64,000 nt of DNA from positions 186,001-250,000 of the forward strand of contig NZ_JAAVLX010000007.1 in assembly GCF_013114825.1 (NCBI RefSeq). The letters run 5' to 3'. Both the position numbers and the translations under genes were made by a program. Source of the DNA: Bradyrhizobium australiense (GTDB taxonomy: Bacteria; Pseudomonadota; Alphaproteobacteria; Rhizobiales; Xanthobacteraceae). Every line of letters begins with the position of its first letter. Position 1 is the stretch's first letter. Below are positions 41,828 through 49,940 of the stretch, piece by piece. Below the pieces are notes generated by a model that had not been told where the DNA came from, did not search any database, and saw only the letters and a list, made by a program, of their open reading frames with translations.

Positions 41828-42424
41828 ATGACAAAATTTTCGCTGATCAGACACGGGGTTCATGATGTCGTCGATCACATCCTGGTCGGGCGCATGGCGA
41901 GCGTGCGACTGAACAGCCGAGGGCGCGATCAGGCCCGGCGGATCGCCGATACCTTCGGCAGCAGCGATATCGGGTCGGTGCACTCAAGCCCCCAGACGCG
42001 GGCGCTGGAAACGGCAGAACCGCTGGCGCAGCGGCTCGGACTTGCCGTCCAAATCTTCGCCGGCATCGACGAACTGGACGCCGGGGACTGGACCGGGCGC
42101 TCCTTCACCTCGCTCAATGACGACCCCCTATGGGATCTGTGGAACACGAAGCGCGGTCGCGTTCGCCCGCCGAAGGGTGAAAGCATGCTGGAGCTACAGG
42201 TGCGCGCCGTTGACCATCTGAACAAGGTCGCAGCGTCGCTGCCGGACGGCCATATCGCCTTGTGCAGCCATGCCGAAGTCATCCGCGCCATCGTTCTGCA
42301 TGCTCTGAGGCTGCCGCTGGACGACTATCACCGCCTCGATATCGCTCCCGCTACGATCAGCACCATCTCAATCGATCGAGGCGGCACTGAAGTCATTGCA
42401 TTGAACCAGCCGGTCGTATCATGA
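41828..42424 (+). CDS. histidine phosphatase family protein
   Basis: Protein of 198 aa from ATG 41828. Phosphoglycerate-mutase/phosphatase fold: SLIRHG with the nucleophile His, SSPQTRALETAEPLAQ with the second Arg, ELDAGDWTG with the acid residue, and CSHAEVIRAI with the second His. It lies 13 bases after the inositol phosphate synthase gene and overlaps the next gene by four bases. It would be well placed to remove the phosphate from inositol phosphate or from a glycosylated form, but this is inference. Confidence 0.88.
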   Translation: MTKFSLIRHGVHDVVDHILVGRMASVRLNSRGRDQARRIADTFGSSDIGSVHSSPQTRALETAEPLAQRLGLAVQIFAGIDELDAGDWTGRSFTSLNDDPLWDLWNTKRGRVRPPKGESMLELQVRAVDHLNKVAASLPDGHIALCSHAEVIRAIVLHALRLPLDDYHRLDIAPATISTISIDRGGTEVIALNQPVVS

Positions 42425-43515
42425 AGCTCGTTATCTTCGGTCTCACATTCAGTTCGTCATGGGGCAACGGTCATGCCACGCTCTGGCGCGGGCTATGTTC
42501 TGCACTGATCCGGCAAGGACACGAGGTCGTCTTCTTTGAGCGCGACACGCCTTACTATGCGATAAACCGCGACCTCTTCGCCCTGCCAGGCGGCGAACTC
42601 GTCATCTACCCCGACTGGAGCTCCGTCCAGTCGAAGGCCCTGCGCGAAGTACGTGAGGCAGACGCTGCGATTGTGACATCGTATGCCGCTGACGCCCTGG
42701 CCGCCGCCGACCTCATCATTTCCGCAGGCCGGACACTCAGTGTCTTCTATGATCTCGATACGCCGGTCACGTTATCGCGGCTCCGTCGCGGCGATACGAT
42801 CCCCTATATCGGCGTACGAGGGCTCGCAGATTTCGATCTCGTCCTGAGCTACACCGGTGGCGCGGCACTTGATGCGCTTCGCGACGAGCTCGGCGCGCGT
42901 CAGGTCGTTCCGCTTTACGGTCACGTCGATCCGGACGTGCATCGCCCTCTCGAAGCGGCATCCCTGCGCCAGTTCGCTTTGTCATACCTTGGGACCTATT
43001 CCGCAGATCGACAGGATGCTCTCGATGCGCTGTTCACCGCTCCCGCAAGAGCGCGACCTGACCTTCGTTTCGTGATCGGCGGCGCACAATATCCGCAGGA
43101 CTATCCCTGGTGTCCGAACATCTTCTTCGTTCATCACCTGCCTCCGACCGATCACCCGGCATTCTATGCGTCGTCTCGCCTCACGCTGAACGTGACCCGC
43201 CGACCCATGGCCGATCTGGGCTGGTGCCCGTCCGGACGGTTGTTCGAAGCCACTGCCTGCGGCGTGCCGGTTCTTTCCGACGCCTGGGCAGGGCTGGAGA
43301 CATTCTTCACACCCGGGGATGAAATCCTGGTTGCTCGCGATACTGCCGACGCGCTTGCCGCGATCGAGCTTTCAGACGCGGAACTCGATCGCGTGGCCAG
43401 GGCCGCGCGCGAGCATACGCTTGCCGCGCACACGTCGGAGCAGCGGGCTTACGAACTGATCGCCACGGTGTCCAAGACACTGATCTCGCCAACGCGTGAA
43501 ATGGAGCAGGTTTAG
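42421..43515 (+). CDS. CgeB-like glycosyltransferase 1
   Basis: Protein of 364 aa, start overlapping the upstream stop by four bases. The N-terminus IFGLTFSSSWGNGHATLWRGL starts a GT-B-type Rossmann domain; the C-terminal half has the nucleotide-sugar-binding block RLFEATACGVPVLSDAWAGLETFF of the Glyco_trans_1_2/CgeB group (PF13524 from memory). It is the most similar in the window to the enzyme at 57068 (both SSWGNGHAT and FERD). No signal peptide or membrane helix is present, so the enzyme is cytoplasmic. Donor and acceptor are unknown. Confidence 0.85.
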   Translation: MKLVIFGLTFSSSWGNGHATLWRGLCSALIRQGHEVVFFERDTPYYAINRDLFALPGGELVIYPDWSSVQSKALREVREADAAIVTSYAADALAAADLIISAGRTLSVFYDLDTPVTLSRLRRGDTIPYIGVRGLADFDLVLSYTGGAALDALRDELGARQVVPLYGHVDPDVHRPLEAASLRQFALSYLGTYSADRQDALDALFTAPARARPDLRFVIGGAQYPQDYPWCPNIFFVHHLPPTDHPAFYASSRLTLNVTRRPMADLGWCPSGRLFEATACGVPVLSDAWAGLETFFTPGDEILVARDTADALAAIELSDAELDRVARAAREHTLAAHTSEQRAYELIATVSKTLISPTREMEQV

Positions 43516-43517
43516 CC

Positions 43518-44327
43518 ATGTGGGGTATCGTGCCCGCAGCAGGACGTGGAAGCCGGATCCAGCCGCTTGCATTCTCGAAGGAGTTGCTGCCGGTCGGCAG
43601 TCGCACCGAAGGCGGCATCGAGCGCCCCTGCGCCGTCAGCGAGTATCTCGTCGAGCGCATGGTTTGCGGCGGCGCGGACAGGATCTGCTTCGTCATCTCT
43701 CCCGGAAAATCCGACATCATGGAGTATTTCGGGGCGAGCTACGGCTCGACGCCGATCGTGTATGTGGTGCAGGAACAGCCGGTCGGACTTTGCGACGCGG
43801 TGTTTGCTGCGCGGCCGATCGTCGACTGCAACGCACCTGTCGTCGTCGGCCTGCCGGACACCGTCTGGTTTCCTGAAGACGGGCTGGCCGAACTGCCCAA
43901 CGACGTTCTGTCTTTCCTGCTGTTTCCGGTCGAACGGCCCGAATTCTTCGACGCCGTTGTTCTCGATCAAGACCAGGTGCGGGAAATCCAGGTCAAGCAG
44001 CCCCACCCCGACTCGAACTGGATCTGGGGTGCCTTCAAGATGCCGGGAGACGTGTTCGAAGAGCTTAGGCAGCTCTGGCTGGTGCGAAACCGAACGGACG
44101 AATATTTCGGCACGCTGGTGAATGCCTACCTCGCGCAGGGAGGTAAGGCCGCCGCGGTGAAGGCAGGCCAGGCTTATGTCGACGTCGGGACCCTGCATGG
44201 CTATCGAGCCGCCATAAGCCTGCTCGAGGATATCAGGGGCAAGTCGCCATCGGACAGCGGCATTGCCGCGGCACTGCCTCATATGCGGCGTGACAACAAC
44301 TCGCTTGCACACGAGGTGCGGACGTGA
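43518..44327 (+). CDS. sugar nucleotidyltransferase
   Basis: Protein of 269 aa, two bases after the previous gene. The N-terminal signature GIVPAAGRGSRIQPLAFSKE is the nucleotide-binding motif of glucose-1-phosphate thymidylyl/uridylyl/cytidylyltransferase-type enzymes. VVQEQPVGLCDAV and VGLPDTV (metal-binding Asp) follow. It activates a sugar phosphate to NDP-sugar; which nucleotide is not clear. It probably supplies donors to the neighbouring glycosyltransferases. Confidence 0.88.
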   Translation: MWGIVPAAGRGSRIQPLAFSKELLPVGSRTEGGIERPCAVSEYLVERMVCGGADRICFVISPGKSDIMEYFGASYGSTPIVYVVQEQPVGLCDAVFAARPIVDCNAPVVVGLPDTVWFPEDGLAELPNDVLSFLLFPVERPEFFDAVVLDQDQVREIQVKQPHPDSNWIWGAFKMPGDVFEELRQLWLVRNRTDEYFGTLVNAYLAQGGKAAAVKAGQAYVDVGTLHGYRAAISLLEDIRGKSPSDSGIAAALPHMRRDNNSLAHEVRT

Positions 44328-45094
44328 TGAGCAACCGGCAATTGACGACGGAAGACATCCGGCTGCGGATCGAGCAGCTCGGGCCATGGTTCCACAACCT
44401 CGAACTCGGGGGCGTCAGCACGGCGCCAACGCATTTTCTCGGCGACTACCCATCGGTTAAGTGGCGCCGGTTTGCGCAGGCAATCGTACCGGAGATCGAA
44501 GGCCACACCGTTCTCGATATTGGCTGTAATGCCGGCTTCTATTCGCTCGAAATGAAGCGGCGCGGAGCTACACGCGTGCTCGGCATCGATACGGATGAAG
44601 ACTATCTGCGCCAGGCGCGCTTTGCTGCGGAAGTCAGCAGCCTCGAAATCGAATTTCGCAATGTCTCCGTGTACGATGTCGGGACGCTTGGAGAACGGTT
44701 CGATATCGTGCTGTTTCTCGGTGTGCTCTACCATTTGCGTCATCCCCTGCTCGCGCTGGATCTGATCCATGAACATGCGGCAGGCGATCTGCTCGTTTTT
44801 CAATCGATGCTGCGCGGCAGCGCCGAGGTGGAGCAGTTGAAGCAGGATTATGGATTCTGGGAAGACGATCACTTCAACCGCCCCGGTTATCCCAAACTGC
44901 ACTTCGTGGAACATCGATACGCCGACGATCCAACCAACTGGTGGATCCCGAACAACGCCAGCGTCGAGGCGATGCTGCGCAGCAGTGGGTTCGAGATAGA
45001 GCTGCACCCCGAGAACGAAGTCTATATCTGCCGGCGGACCGAGGCCCCTCCGGGCGCTGGCGCGGCCTATCCGAAGAGAGGTCGCTCGACATGA
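44324..45094 (+). CDS. SAM-dependent methyltransferase, TIGR04290-like
   Basis: Protein of 256 aa. Overlaps its neighbours by four bases on both sides. The nucleotide-binding VLDIGCNAGFYSLEM (residues ~64-78) and GIDTDEDYLRQA mark a class I methyltransferase fold close to CmoB; FLGVLYHLRHPLLALDLI is typical. I recall the same type (TIGR04290, Rta_06860 family) from polysaccharide-like loci of proteobacteria. The acceptor is unknown, probably a sugar hydroxyl or carboxyl group. Confidence 0.85.
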   Translation: MMSNRQLTTEDIRLRIEQLGPWFHNLELGGVSTAPTHFLGDYPSVKWRRFAQAIVPEIEGHTVLDIGCNAGFYSLEMKRRGATRVLGIDTDEDYLRQARFAAEVSSLEIEFRNVSVYDVGTLGERFDIVLFLGVLYHLRHPLLALDLIHEHAAGDLLVFQSMLRGSAEVEQLKQDYGFWEDDHFNRPGYPKLHFVEHRYADDPTNWWIPNNASVEAMLRSSGFEIELHPENEVYICRRTEAPPGAGAAYPKRGRST

Positions 45095-46026
45095 TTGAAG
45101 CGGTGATGATCTGGAACGAGCCGAACAACAAGTCGCATTGGGATCCCGAGATCGACCCCAACTGGGACCTGTTCGCTGAGACGGCGATCGGCGCCGGCAA
45201 GGCGATAGAACGGGTCAATCCATCATTGCCACGTGTGCTCGGAGGCATCTCTCCGATCGATCCGGCTTTCATTGCAAACATGATGGGAAAGGGCGTGCTC
45301 GACCATGTCGATGCAGTGGCCGTGCACGGTTTTCCGCTCGACTGGAATCTTTGGCAGATCGACGAATGGCCGGCCAAGATTCAGGAAATCAAAGCGGTCA
45401 CCGATCTGCCGGTCTGGGTGTCGGAAGTTGGCGTATCGAGTTTTGGCGCCGAGGAGGTGCAGGCTTGGGGACTTGATCGCACGGCGCAACTGCTGATCGG
45501 GCAAGCGCCGCGCATTCACTGGTACAGCCTTTATGATCTGCCGCGCGCGTGGCCGGCCACGACGCGGCACAAGGAGGCCGAGGGATCCTCCTACTACCGT
45601 CATTTTGCGATGGGCCTGTTGCGGGAGGATGGATCGCCCAAGATGGCGGCGGAGCGCTTCCCGCGCCACGCACCTGCACTTGGCATCTGCCAGTGGTTTC
45701 ACTTTGAGGATCATCGGCTGTGCGAAGCCGTGGCGTGGATGAGACGGCTGGGGGTCCGGAGCCTGCGGACCGGCCTCTCCTGGGCCGACAGCTTTCGCCC
45801 GAATGCGCTCGACTGGTTCGATCGGCAAATGGAAGCGCTTTCGGAGTTCGACGTTACGATCACCTATTGTTTTACGCCGGAACATCGCGGCATCGCACCA
45901 CACCACACGAGCGCGCCTCAGGTGCCGGAGGAGTTCGCCGAATTCTGCGCCGCGATGACCGAGCGCTATGCGCCGCCGCAAATTGCCGGGACTCCAGTCG
46001 CCGAACAGACGGAAGCCGCACAATGA
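45091..46026 (+). CDS. GH39-like glycoside hydrolase family protein
   Basis: Protein of 311 aa from ATG 45091 overlapping the methyltransferase stop. MIWNEPNN (Glu10) and PVWVSEVGVSSFG give the two catalytic-type glutamates of clan GH-A enzymes such as beta-xylosidase (GH39). The barrel seems incomplete compared with the ~450-500 aa of characterised GH39 enzymes, and no signal peptide is present. Cytoplasmic and embedded among glycosyltransferase genes, it may trim or transfer the product rather than digest polymers. Confidence 0.7.
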   Translation: MIEAVMIWNEPNNKSHWDPEIDPNWDLFAETAIGAGKAIERVNPSLPRVLGGISPIDPAFIANMMGKGVLDHVDAVAVHGFPLDWNLWQIDEWPAKIQEIKAVTDLPVWVSEVGVSSFGAEEVQAWGLDRTAQLLIGQAPRIHWYSLYDLPRAWPATTRHKEAEGSSYYRHFAMGLLREDGSPKMAAERFPRHAPALGICQWFHFEDHRLCEAVAWMRRLGVRSLRTGLSWADSFRPNALDWFDRQMEALSEFDVTITYCFTPEHRGIAPHHTSAPQVPEEFAEFCAAMTERYAPPQIAGTPVAEQTEAAQ

Positions 46027-46901
46027 CCGCCACGGCAGTCACCGAGCGACATGCAGCGCCACAACGTGCGGCGGGCAAGGCACTGCTGCAAATTCTGGTC
46101 GATCCCAATCGCGCTCACGCCGCGGCAGATCACGTCGCCGTCATCGTCGCCCACCCCGACGATGAAACCATCGGCTGTGGGGCTCAGCTTCACCGACTTG
46201 ATAACGTGACCGTCGTGGTCGCGACAAACGGCGCACCGCGTGACGGCGCAGATGCCCGGGCGCACGGCTATGCCAGCCCGACCGCTTATGCGGCCGCCCG
46301 CGAGCGCGAGCTTTGCAACGCGCTGGTTCTGGCGAATCTGCCGGCAAGCAGGATCGTCGAGCTCGGCTTTTCCGATCAGACCACCGCGTTTCGTCTCGCC
46401 GATCTCACGCGCGCAATCATTGTTCTCGTTGCGGCGCGCGACATCAAGGTCGTTCTCTCGCACGCGTTCGAAGGAGGACACCCGGATCATGACGCCACGG
46501 CGTTCGCGGTGCATGCGGTTGCCGCTATAAGACGGCGCCATGGACAGGCGCTCGATGTGATCGAGATGCCATTCTATCACCGGAAAGACCACGGCTGGAC
46601 GACGCAACGCTTTTCGCGCCATCCGAGACAGCCCGCCATCGCGGTCCGGCTGAATGCGGCGGAACGAGACTGGAAGCGCCGCATGGTTGCGGCGCACACG
46701 ACCCAGCGCGCAACCCTGTCGGCCTTCGATTCCGACGTCGAACGCTTCCGATTAGCACCAGCCTACGATTTCCACTCGCTGCCCAACCGGGGAAAGCTGC
46801 TCTACGAGCAGTACAATTGGGGGCTCACCGGTAAATCCTGGCTCATGCTGTCCCGTTCAGCGATGAACGAACTTGGCCTAGTAGGCGAACGATGGTTCTG
46901 A
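46023..46901 (+). CDS. PIG-L family deacetylase
   Basis: Protein of 292 aa from ATG 46023, overlapping the previous stop. Zinc-binding motif VIVAHPDDETIGCG (His, Asp, Asp) and the second site GGHPDHDATAFA define the PIG-L/LmbE family, which removes acetyl groups from N-acetylglucosaminyl-inositol, including MshB of mycothiol synthesis and PIG-L of GPI anchor synthesis. Given an inositol phosphate synthase a few genes away, an amino-sugar-inositol substrate is a fair hypothesis. Other LmbE proteins act on different amino sugars. Confidence 0.9.
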   Translation: MTATAVTERHAAPQRAAGKALLQILVDPNRAHAAADHVAVIVAHPDDETIGCGAQLHRLDNVTVVVATNGAPRDGADARAHGYASPTAYAAARERELCNALVLANLPASRIVELGFSDQTTAFRLADLTRAIIVLVAARDIKVVLSHAFEGGHPDHDATAFAVHAVAAIRRRHGQALDVIEMPFYHRKDHGWTTQRFSRHPRQPAIAVRLNAAERDWKRRMVAAHTTQRATLSAFDSDVERFRLAPAYDFHSLPNRGKLLYEQYNWGLTGKSWLMLSRSAMNELGLVGERWF

Positions 46902-47944
46902 CGGTACTCAATGTCGCCTATCCCTTTGCTCCGGTCGGCCCCAATTCGGTTGGCGGTGCGGAGCAAGTGGTTCATCAGCTCGACAAGGCGCTGGTGGATT
47001 CCGGTCATCGTTCGATCCTGATCGCGTGCGAGGGATCTCAGGCGGCCGGCATTCACATATCGGTTCCTCGCGTATCGCGCGATTTGCATCAGGTCGAGAT
47101 CGAGGCTGCGCAGGGTCGACACCGCCACGCCCTCGCGCGCGCGCTTGCGCGCTGGCCGATCGATATCGTCCATCTGCATGGCATCGACTTTCATGCCTAC
47201 CTGCCACGGGACGGCCCCCCTGTGCTGGTGACCCTCCATCTCCCGATCGATTGGTATCCGGGGGAATCTCTCAGCCCGCGTCGGCCGAATGTGTGGTTCA
47301 ACTGCGTCTCGCGATCTCAGCATGCGGCCTCGGCGCCCAATCCGCACATGCTGGCTCCTATCGAAAATGGAGTTGCGGACCATTTCTTTGCCGCCGGCGG
47401 CGCAAAGCGCAATTTTGCTCTGATGCTCGCGCGCATATGTCCGGAAAAAGGCGTCCATCTTGCCATCGAGGCGGCCAAGCGAGCAGACCTGCCGCTTTTT
47501 ATCTGCGGCGAAGTCTTTCCCTATGCGGCGCATCAGCGGTACTTCGAAACGACCGTCAAACCGGCGCTGGATCGCCTGCGGCGCTTCATCGGGCCCGTCG
47601 GCCTCGCGCGCAAACGCCGCCTGCTCGCGATGGCCAGATGCGTGCTCATACCCTCTCTTGCGCCCGAGACAAGTTCTCTGGTCGCGCGCGAGGCGCTTGC
47701 GTGCGGCACACCGGTGATCGCATCTGCCCGCGGCGCGCTTGCAGAAGCCGTCGAACATGGCCGGACCGGCTTTCTCGTTCACGATGAAGTCGAGATGGCC
47801 AAGGCTCTCACGGAGGTCTCGGCGCTTGATGGCGAGATCTGCCGCCGTTCGGCACGTCAGCGATTTTCACTCGAGCGGATGAACAAGAGCTATCTGTCGG
47901 TCTATGGATGGCTTGGCCGAATTTCGTTGTCAGGTGCGGCATGA
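46892..47944 (+). CDS. GT4-like glycosyltransferase 1
   Basis: Protein of 350 aa, ATG 46892 overlapping the deacetylase by ten bases. GT-B fold of glycosyltransferase family 4: N-terminal GGAEQVVHQLDKALVDSGH, HLHGIDFHAY, ICPEKGVHLAIEAA and the donor-site stretch PETSSLVAREALACGTPVIA. MshA, which glycosylates inositol 3-phosphate, belongs to the same family, but GT4 is large and no specific MshA residues can be claimed here. Cytoplasmic or peripheral. Confidence 0.87.
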   Translation: MVLTVLNVAYPFAPVGPNSVGGAEQVVHQLDKALVDSGHRSILIACEGSQAAGIHISVPRVSRDLHQVEIEAAQGRHRHALARALARWPIDIVHLHGIDFHAYLPRDGPPVLVTLHLPIDWYPGESLSPRRPNVWFNCVSRSQHAASAPNPHMLAPIENGVADHFFAAGGAKRNFALMLARICPEKGVHLAIEAAKRADLPLFICGEVFPYAAHQRYFETTVKPALDRLRRFIGPVGLARKRRLLAMARCVLIPSLAPETSSLVAREALACGTPVIASARGALAEAVEHGRTGFLVHDEVEMAKALTEVSALDGEICRRSARQRFSLERMNKSYLSVYGWLGRISLSGAA

Positions 47945-48975
47945 CGGCGCCGTTCACCTGTCGCGTGATCACGGACGTATCCGAGCTTGCGGCGCTCGCG
48001 CCGGATTGGTGGGAGTTGTGGCGGCAATCGCCGACCGCGACGCCGTTCCAGTCGCCAGCGTGGTTACTCTCGTGGTGGAACAATCTTTCGGACGGCGACG
48101 CTTGCGTTCTCGCGGTTCACTTCGATCGGCGGCTGGTCGGACTCGCACCATTCTGCTGCGAACGCCGCTCACGCGGACGGTTTGCTCGGCTGATGGGATT
48201 TCCCGTGACCGACTATCACGATTTTCTGATCGCCCCCAAGCTTGAGGAGCCCATACTGGCACTGCTGAGTTCACGTCTGGAGGACGTCGACTTCTGGGAC
48301 GTCATGGAACTCGCGGAGCTGCCGCCCGACGCACACGCGCTCCGGTTGGCGATCCCACGCGGCTGCAACGTGACTAGCGCGCGCGCCAGTGCCTGTCCGG
48401 TCTTAGACTTGCCAAGCACGCCTGACGAGCTGCCGGGGATATTGCCGCCAAGAAAGCGTCGCGCACTTCGCACCGCCCACAATCGCGCCGAGCGGCGCGG
48501 CTCGCTGCAGGTCAGGGCAGCCGACCGCAGCTCCGCCTTCGATATGTTCGAGTCACTTGTTGCGCTTCACCGGCATCGCTGGAGCTCGCGCGGAGAGCCG
48601 GGCGTTCTTGCCGATTCCCATGTGCAGCAATTTCACCGCGACGCATTGCCGGGCCTGGCGGCCGCCAATCTGCTGCGCCTCTATCTCCTGCAAATCGACG
48701 ACCACCCCGCGGCAGCCTATTACGGTTTTATGCACCGCAATCAGGCTTATGGGTACCTCACGGGGTTCGACCCCGCCTACGCCTTCGAATCTCCCAGCGT
48801 GGTCCTCCTCGGATACGTTATCGCGGAGTCGATCTGCGAAGGCGCGCACAAATTCCACTTTCTTCGCGGCCGGGAGCCATACAAATATGGATGGGGCGCA
48901 CGTGATTGCTTGAACACATACCGCGTGTTTCACCGCATTGGTGTCAATAGCCATGACATCACACGACAAGCCTGA
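47941..48975 (+). CDS. FemAB/CelD-like GNAT acyltransferase
   Basis: Protein of 344 aa from ATG 47941 (ATGA overlap). The Acetyltransf_6 region is visible in PRKRRALRTAHNRAERRGSL, FESLVALHRHRWSSRG and the C-terminal HKFHFLRGREPYKYGWG. Related CelD/BcsL proteins belong to polysaccharide clusters and transfer acyl groups to amino or hydroxyl groups. With the PIG-L deacetylase two genes upstream, the pair could swap an acetyl for another acyl group on an amino sugar, which is inference. Confidence 0.85.
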   Translation: MTAPFTCRVITDVSELAALAPDWWELWRQSPTATPFQSPAWLLSWWNNLSDGDACVLAVHFDRRLVGLAPFCCERRSRGRFARLMGFPVTDYHDFLIAPKLEEPILALLSSRLEDVDFWDVMELAELPPDAHALRLAIPRGCNVTSARASACPVLDLPSTPDELPGILPPRKRRALRTAHNRAERRGSLQVRAADRSSAFDMFESLVALHRHRWSSRGEPGVLADSHVQQFHRDALPGLAAANLLRLYLLQIDDHPAAAYYGFMHRNQAYGYLTGFDPAYAFESPSVVLLGYVIAESICEGAHKFHFLRGREPYKYGWGARDCLNTYRVFHRIGVNSHDITRQA

Positions 48976-49897
48976 CGATCATATCGCCGGACGCCTGCTC
49001 GAACCTGCCCTTCGCGGGGCGTACGGCCGCACGCCTGAAAACGTGGCGTTAGCGCAGGTATTGATGGCCGCCTCTTGTGCCGAGGAGGCCGACCGGGCAC
49101 TCGATGCGGCAATCCGCCATATCCGCTCCGCTCCGCATGAGCGCAGCGAAGCCGCAAGCCGGCTCCAGCGCATGCGCGCGCTCTGGGATCAGACGCCCGA
49201 TGCATTTGCAAACATAAAGGCCGTCATGCACTCGCTCGACCACCCTGGCGCTCGCGATCCGCACCCGTCACCAGAAACATGGGCCACGATATTTGATGAC
49301 GCCGTCGGCGTTTCGCGCGAAGCAAGCGTCGCGCTCTATTGCCTTGGCCGCGCGGATCTGTTGCGTGCTGCGACCGATGAAATCGTTGAACGCATCCGCG
49401 CGTGGAATTTGCTGCGGGCCGACGCCTTTGTGCTCGATGTCGGTTGCGGCAGCGGACGTATCGTCGAGGCGCTGGCCCGCCACGTCAAAACGGCAATCGG
49501 GATCGATGTTTCGATGCACATGCTTCAGGCTGCGCGCGAGTGCTGCGCCGCTTGCGGCAATACCGTCTTCGTTCGCACCTCCGGACAAGACCTGTCGGCC
49601 TTCCCGGACGAGTCCATCGACCTGGTTTGTGCCATCGATGTCTTTCCCTATTTCGTGATGTCCGATCTCGCGCAGCGCCACATCTGCGAGATGGCGCGCG
49701 TGCTGCGCCGCGACGCCCACCTGCTCATCCTGAACTATGCCTACAGCGACGATCCGACAGCGAGCGGGAACGAACTGCGGCGTTTCGCGCAGGAAGCGGG
49801 ACTGAGCGTGCGGCACAGCGCGACCCGGGAATTCTCCCTCTGGGACGGCACGTGTTTCCTGCTGCGGAAATCGAGCCAGCAGGAACGTTCGATATGA
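48953..49897 (+). CDS. class I SAM-dependent methyltransferase
   Basis: Protein of 314 aa from ATG 48953, overlapping the acyltransferase by 23 bases. The first ~150 residues are helical and unlike a methyltransferase. Then FVLDVGCGSGRIVEALA and IGIDVSMHMLQAA form the SAM site, with LVCAIDVFPYF downstream. The target is unknown; as the second methyltransferase in the train it suggests a doubly methylated product or two different positions. Confidence 0.83.
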   Translation: MTSHDKPDDHIAGRLLEPALRGAYGRTPENVALAQVLMAASCAEEADRALDAAIRHIRSAPHERSEAASRLQRMRALWDQTPDAFANIKAVMHSLDHPGARDPHPSPETWATIFDDAVGVSREASVALYCLGRADLLRAATDEIVERIRAWNLLRADAFVLDVGCGSGRIVEALARHVKTAIGIDVSMHMLQAARECCAACGNTVFVRTSGQDLSAFPDESIDLVCAIDVFPYFVMSDLAQRHICEMARVLRRDAHLLILNYAYSDDPTASGNELRRFAQEAGLSVRHSATREFSLWDGTCFLLRKSSQQERSI

Positions 49898-49940
49898 TTC
49901 GGAGTTGGCCCGCAATTGCGGTGCGAAAGGAGAAGTGACG

